This document shows, piece after piece, positions 9,571 through 16,967 of a DNA stretch of 45,496 nucleotides. The stretch spans positions 1 through 45,496 of the forward strand of contig JAEUWI010000054.1 in the NCBI GenBank assembly GCA_016791475.1. The letters run 5' to 3'. Made by a program: the position numbers and the translations under genes. The notes under the pieces are model-generated. The model made no database searches. It saw only the letters and a list, made by a program, of their open reading frames with translations, and was not told where the DNA came from. Position 1 is the first letter of the stretch; each line of letters opens with the position of its first letter. This DNA comes from Candidatus Hydrogenedentota bacterium. Lineage in GTDB: Bacteria; Hydrogenedentota; Hydrogenedentia; Hydrogenedentales; JAEUWI01.

Positions 9571-11094
9571 TCACTCCAGTGCCTTCAGCACTTCGGCCGC
9601 CTTCGCCTCATACAGCGCCTGCCACTCGGGGGCCAGCAGGCACTCCACGGCTTCATAGCCACCCATGGCGTATTCCGAGGCCGGCGGGCCGTAGTGGATG
9701 TAGCCGTTGCTGTAGGCGGAAATGAACGTGTGCTCGAAGGGCGACGCGCCCTTCACATTCAGCCCCACCGTCGTGAGCATTTCCGTGGGCGAGCTCACCA
9801 GCACGAAGTCGCCGATGCGCAGGCCCATGACTTCCGTGGCCACGGTGGTCTCGCCCGAGTCCGCGTTGATCTTCTGGTGCCGCCGCAGCGTGGCGATGTC
9901 GTCCTGGATCCGGGTCAGTTCTTCCATCGTGCGGATGTTCTTCATGTACTTCGCGAGGTAATCCCGATTCTGCTGGTCGATCATGCCGAATTCGTTCTCG
10001 CCGATGGACGCAGACTGCAGGTAGCGGTAGGAATAGTCCAGGGGATGCTCCGGGTCCATCAGGTGCTTCATGTACAGCGGCACGAAGGTCTTGAAGTTCA
10101 GGCTCATGCCCCGGAGGGAAGCGAGCAACTGAGTCTCTTCCTCCTTAAACGCCGCGATGCGCTCTTCGAAGTCGGCCTTGCGCGGCAGGGGCAGCGCTTC
10201 GTTGACGACCTTCAGGTTGGCGGGCTTTGTTTCGACCGCCCGCACGGCCTTCAGCGTGCTCAGCCCGAGGATGCGCCCTTCCGGCGCCGAGTCCCGCGCG
10301 CGGTTCACGTCCTTGTAGAGAATCGGCGTGATATCGCCGCCCGCGCCCTGAATGAATATCGCCATGGCGCCGGGCAGGTTGTCTTCGATCACCTCCGAGG
10401 CAAAGCCGGGGTAGTCCGAAGTCACGCCGCCCTCCGGCACGGTGACATAAGGGTGGCACGCGAAGTTGTAGAGTACGGCCAGGGTCGAGCCGTCGGCGCG
10501 ATCGAGCCGCAGCACGCCGATCTCCGGATCCACCGGCCCCACGCTCTCCACCACGTCGTCCGGCGGAGAAGGATTGCTGTGGCGGATGGTCCAGCCCGTG
10601 CCATCTTTCAGGCGGAGCGTGCGGTTCATGGAGATGCGCTTTTCCTCGCCCGCTCCCGCACCCGCGGTGACGGGTTCCAAGGCGTCGTGGGCCCGCTTAA
10701 CGGCGTCAAAAGCCCGGGCCACCTGCTCCTCGTGGGAGCACAGGAAATTAAGGGGCGGATGGTTGTGAGAGGCGTTCACCAGCACGTGGAGCGGTGGGAT
10801 GCCCAGCTCCGCTTCAAGCCTGGCGCGCAGCTCCGGAAGGAAGGCGTCGGTGACTTCGCCAATGCCGCCGATGGCCGTGACGTCCATCGCGATGATCGCA
10901 ACCTTCGTATCGCCCTGCGCGAGCACGAGGGCCTTGGCGTATACGGGGTCGTTGATTCGGAGGCCCGCCTCCACGCGGGAGATATCGCTCTTCGCCGCGC
11001 CCGCCCGCAGCGGCGCGGTGGGCTGGGCGAGGGCGGGGCGCGCCGTAAGCGTGGAAAGAAGGAGCAGTGCGAGACTGAAATAACGCAGGCGCAT
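9571..11094 (-). CDS. Exported neutral-ceramidase-fold protein
   Basis: It matches the N-terminal domain family of neutral/alkaline non-lysosomal ceramidases, zinc amidohydrolases, but is commonly a generic exported hydrolase in this type of genome. I start it at MRLRYFSLALLLL (11094), a clear Sec signal ending near ALA-QP, not at the upstream ATG at 11139. The mature protein is about 485 aa. Metal-binding histidine motifs NASHNHP and NFACHPYV are present. The ceramidase GDxSP nucleophile motif reads GGDITP, with Thr in place of Ser, and the C-terminal ceramidase domain is missing. Ceramide is therefore a doubtful substrate. Convergent to the DUF1080 gene across repeat copy B; the stop is 4 bp outside the element. 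Confidence 0.78.
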   Translation of the reverse strand: MRLRYFSLALLLLSTLTARPALAQPTAPLRAGAAKSDISRVEAGLRINDPVYAKALVLAQGDTKVAIIAMDVTAIGGIGEVTDAFLPELRARLEAELGIPPLHVLVNASHNHPPLNFLCSHEEQVARAFDAVKRAHDALEPVTAGAGAGEEKRISMNRTLRLKDGTGWTIRHSNPSPPDDVVESVGPVDPEIGVLRLDRADGSTLAVLYNFACHPYVTVPEGGVTSDYPGFASEVIEDNLPGAMAIFIQGAGGDITPILYKDVNRARDSAPEGRILGLSTLKAVRAVETKPANLKVVNEALPLPRKADFEERIAAFKEEETQLLASLRGMSLNFKTFVPLYMKHLMDPEHPLDYSYRYLQSASIGENEFGMIDQQNRDYLAKYMKNIRTMEELTRIQDDIATLRRHQKINADSGETTVATEVMGLRIGDFVLVSSPTEMLTTVGLNVKGASPFEHTFISAYSNGYIHYGPPASEYAMGGYEAVECLLAPEWQALYEAKAAEVLKALE

Positions 11095-11682
11095 GGGGAG
11101 ATTCCTGTCTGGAAATAGGGCAGCCAATAGACCATTCACTGCGTTGAGTCTACTGGCCGACGGCGGACAGGGTCAAACCCTGCGAAGGGTCTGCGGCGCG
11201 GTGCAATCCGGGGGCAGGGCCCGGCGCGGGGGCCATCCGTGTATCAAATCGGGACGCGTTCGGGCGAGTGTCAGTCTCAAAATCCTGCTAAACGAGGATT
11301 AGGCAGATTCCATGCAACACAGTATTCGAGAACGGAATAAAAGTCCTTGACATTTTCCCTCGACAGGTATAGATTCGAATTCAGCGGCACATGTCGCGGC
11401 AGTATCAGAAGAATATCGGGCTCATAACATCAAGGAAGAGGGCTTCCGCCATGTTCCTGTTCGTACGCCATCATGTCATACTCCGTAGCGCCTTCGTCTT
11501 CACGTGCCTTATTCCCTCATTTGACCATGCTCATATTGCCATCCAGCCTATCTGTATGCTGGGATGTAACTAGAGAAGGTATTCAGATTGATAGTATGAC
11601 GGCAGTTTACACAATAGTGAACTTCGAGCGGGTTGAGATTAGGGAATGAAAAACGACAATGTCTTAGTTTGGGAGAAAAACG
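11095..11682. other. 588-bp gap with a promoter but no convincing gene
   Basis: The base composition becomes more AT-rich from about 11270 on. A 60-codon reading frame at 11391-11573 begins right after a promoter-like site, but it has no ribosome-binding site and no recognisable sequence, so I do not call it. TGGGAGAAAAACG before 11683 is the ribosome-binding region of the next gene. No repeats of the kinds seen in other gaps are present. Confidence 0.5.
11347..11375 (+). promoter_or_regulatory. Putative sigma70 promoter
   Basis: A perfect TTGACA (11347-11352) is followed after 17 bases by TAGATT (11370-11375; four of six consensus bases). It would give a leader of about 300 bases for the gene at 11683, or drive a small transcript in the gap. 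Confidence 0.45.
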
Positions 11683-12798
11683 ATGTCACGATTCAACACT
11701 CTACTTCTTTCCTTAATCTTCTCCCCCTGCGTTACCTTTTTCTCCCCCGCATTTGCTCAGGTCCCGGCAATCACTGAAGAGCAGGACGCACTCCTCAAGA
11801 CCCTCATCACGCAAAACGAGGCAACCGTCCGGAAGATCGAGTCGAGCCCGCTTTATGTAGATTTCTCCTGGCACACAACCCAAACCATGGAACTCGTTTC
11901 CGTGGGCGTTGGGAAAGCGCTTTCCGGTGCCATGGTGACCGATGGAAGATCAAAGTATTGGAAACACAACGGTCTCTTTCGACAAGACCAGAGAATGAAG
12001 CATACGTGGACGGATACCGGCGAAATACGCGAGCGAAACACGATTACCGTCCTAAATGATACGTACTGCGCGCTCTATATCGAGGATGGTCGACAGCTCC
12101 AGCTCTATCGAATCGACGATCGGGCCAATCTGTATCCGGCGTTGAACCAAGTGCTCGAAACGTGTCCTGTCCCGGATATTTTCGAATTCGGAATGCGATA
12201 CAGCACCACTCGCAGTCTCAGGAAAGCTTTTGAGTTCGAGATGCTCCATGAGCCGCCAGCCTTCCAATGGACCCCACTCGAATCTTCCGCCGCCGGGCGG
12301 TCACAATACACGATTAAGAGCGACTATATAACGGAGGGGTTTGCAAGACCATGCTCGGTAACGGTACTAGATCCTCAATGCGGTTTTCTTGTATCGGAAT
12401 CTTCTACATTCAATGAAAAGGGCGAAGCATTTTATATTGTCAAGACGCAGTTTCAGGACTTGGGTGATGGAGTCTGGTTCCCGAAATCCGCCACACGTAG
12501 TATTTCAGAGCGAGACGAAAAAATGTCGCTGCAAGTCAATGAAGTGCACGTGGGAAACCTGAAGGTCGACGAAGAGTTTACGCTGGAGGCCATGGGTTTC
12601 GACAAAGAGAAGGCGATTATGTATGAGTACTCGAGTAGAGGAAGACAACGAACTGTAAAAGGTTTTTGGGAAGGGCAATGGGTGCCGTGGGAGATTCTCC
12701 CAAAGGAAAGGAGGGAGGCAATTTCTGAAGCGCAACATGAAGTCGAGAGTAATGTGTCGGGTATGAAGAAACCAACCCTAAAGGAGATTGAACCATGA
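11683..12798 (+). CDS. Secreted protein of unknown function
   Basis: I do not recognise this 371-aa protein. It has a Sec signal (MSRFNTLLLSLIFSPCVTFF, cleavage near AFA-Q). The rest is rich in beta-type segments with paired phrases such as SKYWKHNGLFRQDQ, FGFLVSESS-like strands and DGVWFPKSATR. This pattern is reminiscent of the LolA/LppX-like lipoprotein-carrier fold often seen in planctomycete-type outer-membrane proteins; that is a guess. A good site, GGGAG, lies 8 bases before the ATG. Its stop overlaps the next start by 4 bases (ATGA at 12795), implying translational coupling. Codon use and GC are lower than in most neighbours. Confidence 0.65.
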   Translation: MSRFNTLLLSLIFSPCVTFFSPAFAQVPAITEEQDALLKTLITQNEATVRKIESSPLYVDFSWHTTQTMELVSVGVGKALSGAMVTDGRSKYWKHNGLFRQDQRMKHTWTDTGEIRERNTITVLNDTYCALYIEDGRQLQLYRIDDRANLYPALNQVLETCPVPDIFEFGMRYSTTRSLRKAFEFEMLHEPPAFQWTPLESSAAGRSQYTIKSDYITEGFARPCSVTVLDPQCGFLVSESSTFNEKGEAFYIVKTQFQDLGDGVWFPKSATRSISERDEKMSLQVNEVHVGNLKVDEEFTLEAMGFDKEKAIMYEYSSRGRQRTVKGFWEGQWVPWEILPKERREAISEAQHEVESNVSGMKKPTLKEIEP

Positions 12799-13383
12799 AC
12801 ACTAGAAAATGGATGTGTGTCGCGGGGGACAGTCGTTAGAACTCTGGATTTTCCATGGCCAGCAGGCGCAGATTTTAGAATTGAGGACATCCGTTACGAC
12901 AAAGAAATTGGTGAGGCCGATCTCCAAAACTATTCAATGGAAAGAATGAGCACAGTAAGTCTTAAACCCGCCTCAACTTTGGGGTATGGGACTTTTACCT
13001 CTACAGTAGAAATAGTCACAAATGATCGTGAGCAGTTGATCTATACACTGCCTGTTAAGGGATATGTTGAATGTCCCATCGAAATCGTCAGTGATAGACT
13101 GGCTGCAGGGCTGATCGAGCGCAATAAGAAAACGATGGTTACTGCAGAGTTCAGGTCACCTTACGGTAATCCGATCAGTGTGTCCAAGGTTGAATACTTG
13201 AAGGGGACCGCAAGTAGTTGGCGTTTGCTGGAAGAGAGGAATGGCATCTACCCATTGGAGTTTGAGCTTGTTCCTCCTGACGATCCGAAGAGTAAGGTGT
13301 CTATTGCTTTGTTGCGAGTCGAGGTATCTGCCGGTACCTACAAGAGAACATTCGAGATAGAAGCGATGGGCATCATCAACTGA
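12795..13383 (+). pseudogene. Decayed DUF1573-like secreted protein
   Basis: The coupled ATG at 12795, preceded by AAGGAG, opens MNTRKWMCVA, a credible signal-peptide start. It hits a stop after 14 codons, at 12837-12839. From 12817 another frame runs on for 188 codons to 13383 and carries an Ig-like, DUF1573-like C-terminal half (phrases such as GTFTSTVEIVTND and LPVKGYVECPI). The part that should lie between, the rest of the signal peptide and the first domain with its usual cysteine motif, is absent. This looks like an internal deletion plus frameshift. The only start for the long frame is a GTG with no ribosome-binding site. It could still be made at low level, but I favour a pseudogene. 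Confidence 0.6.
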
Positions 13384-13452
13384 CCAGGAGCCCGTGGAGT
13401 TGATCGTCCGAAGTGAAGAATCACGACGCGCGAGTTCTACCAGGATTCTCGT

Positions 13453-16116
13453 ATGAGCAGAGTCAGGACTTTGCTGTTTGTGTGTATCGCTGCAATCGTG
13501 ATCGCTGTCGTGTTCGCCCTTTCGTCGCGTCGCAATCTGTCACCGGTTCAGAGCACTTCCCAGTTGGATGGGTACCAGGTGAGGACGCCGCTGGCACCGA
13601 CTGTACCGCCGGTGCCCGAGGCCCAGCGGGCCATGTCTTCCAGGCCGATTTCCGCGAATTCCAATCCATGTACGCTTCGAGGCAGAGCCTACCATAGTGA
13701 TGGGACACCAGGTGCGGGAGTTGGTGTTAGTGTCCGCTTGGTCTCCGAGGAAGTGTTCGGTACGACCCACGGTGCGGATGGTGGCGACGCGCTGATCCAG
13801 CCGAACGAACAGGGTGAATTCACCATCGAGAACCTGCCTTACGGCCGCTATGCGGTGGAGGCCGAGGCGGAAGGCCAAATTGCCTGGGCGACCTGCTCCC
13901 TCACCCGCGAGACTCCGGTGGCGGACGTTCTGCTCGTCCTTCACGATCCCACCGGGATTGCAGGGCGCGTAGTAGATGCTACCGGCACAGGCTTGGCTGC
14001 TGCGGTGGTGTACCCGCTGCGTCATGACGGAATCGCACTACGGCGCGAGGAAATACAAAGCAACGGGGTGGTGACAGACGGACAGGGAAAGTTTTCATTG
14101 CTCCACTTGGAGGAGGGAGACTGGGTGCTTCAGGCGGCGGCGCAGGGTTTCGCCGCGACCACTTCTGCTACATTCCCATCCGGTACGCGAGAGGCCCTGA
14201 TCCAACTGGACGCGGGGGTTTCCGTGTCTGGGCGGATCGTGGAGCGGTCTGCACCTGCAATGGATGTAAGGCTGACGCTGGCGACTGCCGGGAGCAATGC
14301 ACCCGAAGTGGCGGCGCGCTCGGATGAAGAAGGTGTCTTCACCTTCGAAACAGTAGGGCCGGGGAATTACGAATTGCGCGGGGAAAAGGCGGGCCGAATT
14401 GTAAAGGATGCCCCCGTCCGAATCTCTGTTGCCGACAAAGCGCAGGAGGGCCTGGTGCTCGAACTGGTGCAGGGCGGAACGCTCCATGGGCATGTGATCG
14501 ATCAGGACAGCGGTAGCGGAGTTCCCGAGGTTATCGTAAAGGCCCTTCTGGAGGATGGGAGCAGACTCAGCCACCTGTCGGAAGCGTCGGATGGCGAGGG
14601 ACGCTTTGCGGTCATGGGACTGAATCCGGGTACGTATCAGGTATATCCCAAGGAAGCCCCGGGATATTCTCGTTCCGGCCGTGGTTTGAATCCGCTGATG
14701 GTTACGGTCATGCCCGGCGAGAACATTGAGGGGGTAACCATTCTGCTGGGGCGCGGCATTGTGGTGTCGGGCCATGTCGTTGATACCGGAGGCAATCCGG
14801 TTGAGGGGGCCTTTGTTCACGGGAGGCAAGCGGGATGGCAGGATCAGCAGACCACGGGGAAGGATGGCGCGTTTACGCTGGCACGCTTGAATGGCGGCGA
14901 GACGATCAAGGTTCTGGCCAGTACCACAAGCGCACGTTCTCCCGAATACACCCTCGACATTCCGCCCGAGGGATTGTCGGAGGTGGAGCTGGTTTTGGAA
15001 ATCCCGTGCGAAGGACTGATTGCGGGTGTCGTGGTGGACAGTCGAAGCCAACCTTTCCGCGGCCAGCTTTCTCTCTCATTAGCGGATGAAGGCAGTTACC
15101 ACACGACGAACCGCACAGCGACCGATGCCAAGGGCCGCTTCCTCTTTCCAAATGTGGCGGCAGGCAGCTATCGGATCGGCGCCCTGCCCGAGCAGGGTAC
15201 TGGACAATCCATTTTCGAGATTCACATGAAGGAGGGCCAGCAGATCCGCGATTTGCGGCTGGTTTTCCAGCAGGAAGATTTCCTGGAGATCGCAGGACGT
15301 GTGGTTGACGACGGAGGTTCGCCGCGAGCCGCCAATCTCCGTCTGGATCAACAAGACGGTCTGAATACCTCCTCACAATCCATGGGCCAGACGGCGGTCG
15401 ACGGCACCTTCCGCTTCAAGGGGCTGTCCGAGGGCACCTATGCCATCACCGCATCCGCAACTGGCTATTCCGATGCTGTCGTACGCGATATTCAGGCAGG
15501 GGCCAGAGACGTCAACATCGTACTTTCCAGTCGATTGAGCATCCGCGGCTATGTAGTCACAAAGAAGAATGTTCCCATCACGGATTTTGAAGTCGTGGTT
15601 GTTCAATCAGGTGTTGATGTCGATTCTTTGGGTCTCTTCGTTGTGCCCTTTAAGTACTTCTCGAATTCCGAAGGGGCCTATAGTCTCGCCGTGGACGAAG
15701 GAGACTACGATGTGGTCGCGCGGGCATCGGGCTACGCCATGGGCCGGGCCACGGTGGGTCGGGTAGCGCCCGGCTACGAAGCCGATGATGTGATCATCGT
15801 GCTGGAGAAAAGATCACCCATTCTAGGGCGCGTGATCGATGGGGAGGGTCGTCCTGTCCCGGGCACAGCCATTTTTCTGGGGGCCCTTCCAGACGGGGCT
15901 GAGCGGCTCACCGGATATGCCGCGATGGTCACGGATTCGGAAGGGCAGTTCGAACTGTGGGCACCGGAAGCGGACCGTGTCGTGCATTTGAGCGCTTTCC
16001 ATCGTGCGGCGGGCATCGGCGAGTTCGTAGGAAGCATTGACTCCGACGGCATCGTCGAAATCGCGCTGATCCAGAGCGGTACTTCGCGCGAACCCGAAAC
16101 CGTGGAAGCGGAGTAA
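13453..16116 (+). CDS. Membrane-anchored protein of carboxypeptidase-regulatory-like repeats
   Basis: The 887-aa product has an N-terminal hydrophobic segment (residues 7-25) acting as anchor or signal. The rest is about eight or nine consecutive beta-sandwich repeats of the CarboxypepD_reg/CNA-B type. Each carries a G.V.D..G.PV or G.VVD start, a DG.F.F or EGQF..ENL middle, and a Y.V.A.A.G end, for example FTIENLPYGRYAVEAEAEG, FTFETVGPGNYELRGEKAG and FRFKGLSEGTYAITASATG. Such stacks usually serve as extracellular spacers or adhesive stalks; no catalytic domain is visible. AGGA precedes the ATG at 13453. The start is 69 bases after the decayed DUF1573-like frame and in the same direction. Confidence 0.82.
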   Translation: MSRVRTLLFVCIAAIVIAVVFALSSRRNLSPVQSTSQLDGYQVRTPLAPTVPPVPEAQRAMSSRPISANSNPCTLRGRAYHSDGTPGAGVGVSVRLVSEEVFGTTHGADGGDALIQPNEQGEFTIENLPYGRYAVEAEAEGQIAWATCSLTRETPVADVLLVLHDPTGIAGRVVDATGTGLAAAVVYPLRHDGIALRREEIQSNGVVTDGQGKFSLLHLEEGDWVLQAAAQGFAATTSATFPSGTREALIQLDAGVSVSGRIVERSAPAMDVRLTLATAGSNAPEVAARSDEEGVFTFETVGPGNYELRGEKAGRIVKDAPVRISVADKAQEGLVLELVQGGTLHGHVIDQDSGSGVPEVIVKALLEDGSRLSHLSEASDGEGRFAVMGLNPGTYQVYPKEAPGYSRSGRGLNPLMVTVMPGENIEGVTILLGRGIVVSGHVVDTGGNPVEGAFVHGRQAGWQDQQTTGKDGAFTLARLNGGETIKVLASTTSARSPEYTLDIPPEGLSEVELVLEIPCEGLIAGVVVDSRSQPFRGQLSLSLADEGSYHTTNRTATDAKGRFLFPNVAAGSYRIGALPEQGTGQSIFEIHMKEGQQIRDLRLVFQQEDFLEIAGRVVDDGGSPRAANLRLDQQDGLNTSSQSMGQTAVDGTFRFKGLSEGTYAITASATGYSDAVVRDIQAGARDVNIVLSSRLSIRGYVVTKKNVPITDFEVVVVQSGVDVDSLGLFVVPFKYFSNSEGAYSLAVDEGDYDVVARASGYAMGRATVGRVAPGYEADDVIIVLEKRSPILGRVIDGEGRPVPGTAIFLGALPDGAERLTGYAAMVTDSEGQFELWAPEADRVVHLSAFHRAAGIGEFVGSIDSDGIVEIALIQSGTSREPETVEAE

Positions 16117-16421
16117 AAAAAACGTCGCGAACAACGCGGAGGTCTTGCCGCGACATTTCTTTCACGGGTACGGTCCTCCTGCCGCGGATCTTCGACCCCG
16201 ATTCACCGACCACCTCACCCGCAATACTGACGACACGAGCCCGCCGGCCGCAGTCCCCATCCTCGGTGCCATCTCAACGTCCATTTTCCACCGCACAGCA
16301 CCCTAGCCCCATATCCGCCAATCCCTTCCCCGCGCGCCACGTCAACGTCCGATCCCAATCTATAGGGAGGTACATCAATTCCTCCCCACAACCGGACTCA
16401 TTTTCAGGGAGGGAAAACCCC
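16117..16421. other. 305-bp gap left of the rearrangement scar
   Basis: No gene, tRNA or nested-palindrome element is found. A small hairpin, GGGAGG (16365-16370) with CCTCCC (16381-16386), lies upstream of a strong ribosome-binding site at 16406-16413. The gap likely holds the promoter of the truncated plus-strand gene at 16422. Confidence 0.4.
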
Positions 16422-16550
16422 ATGCAGATGCCCCGACGCTACGACCCCACCAAGGGCGCCAAGTTCCACGTTTCCATCGCGACGTCCGTGCGCCGGAGTA
16501 CGATGTCGAGGGGATCGCGGTCTGTTTCCAGGATTAGGACGATCGGTTGA
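16422..16550 (+). pseudogene. 5' stub of a truncated plus-strand gene
   Basis: A strong ribosome-binding site, AGGGAGGG (16406-16413), stands 8 bases before ATG 16422. The first 20 or so codons (MQMPRRYDPTKGAKFHVSIA) look like a genuine protein start. At 16483 the reading frame runs into a 43-bp segment that is the antisense of an HzsA-like coding sequence, giving an arginine/serine-rich tail and a stop at 16548-16550. The remaining gene has been lost. I cannot name the family. Confidence 0.45.
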
Positions 16551-16924
16551 TCGCCGTCGCTAACGAGGCGGCAGAAGGCATAGGCCACTGCCGGGGCTTC
16601 CGAGGCGATTTCGAAGATTCGGTTGAAATTCAGCAGGCCGGAGGCTTCACTGAATACGCCCCGCCACGCGATCTCCCCTCCCGAGTCCAGGGCGATGTTG
16701 TCGCCTTCGGCGGGATTGGCGCCGCTTTCACCGCCGGCTTTTTCCAGATAGTCCTTGTAGAAGCCCACGCACTGCTTGCCGTGAGCCATGATGGGTCCGT
16801 TGGGCAGGGGGCCGGCCACGTTCCACAGGGTGATGGAACCGTCGGCGCGGAGGGGCAGGGGCTCCTGGGCGCTGGCCCCGAGAACAAGAGCCAAGGCAAT
16901 CAGGACGAAGAACAGATTTCTCAT
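16439..16924 (-). pseudogene. Truncated exported protein with chimeric C-terminus
   Basis: Starting at ATG 16924, the frame encodes a good Sec signal (MRNLFFVLIALALVLGASAQ) and a roughly 110-aa domain (LRADGSITLWNVAGPLPNGP..., FNRIFEIASEAPAVAYAFCRL) typical of the N-terminal sandwich domain of larger exported proteins. At ILE it changes abruptly to TDRDPLDIVLRRTD, encoded by the 43-bp copy from the HzsA-like gene, and then to 14 residues read antisense to the plus-strand stub. Only about 160 aa remain. The reading frame stays open through the scar, so a fragment could still be exported. Immediately downstream of, and co-directional with, the HzsA-like gene at 16968. Confidence 0.6.
16483..16525. 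repeat. 43-bp exact copy of an HzsA-like gene segment
   Basis: This segment is identical to 19148-19190 over 43 bases and lies in the same orientation. It encodes, on the minus strand, TDRDPLDIVLRRTD. At 19148 this is native, since a sister protein has PTDVHPVDVVLRRTR at the same place. Here it is foreign filler joining two broken genes. Confidence 0.85.
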
Positions 16925-16967
16925 TTCGGAACACCTTGTTGTGATCCACTCCTGCGACGATGGATCC

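Noticed and set aside
11391-11573. 60-codon small protein
   Set aside because: No ribosome-binding site and no recognisable feature; position after a promoter-like site is the only argument.
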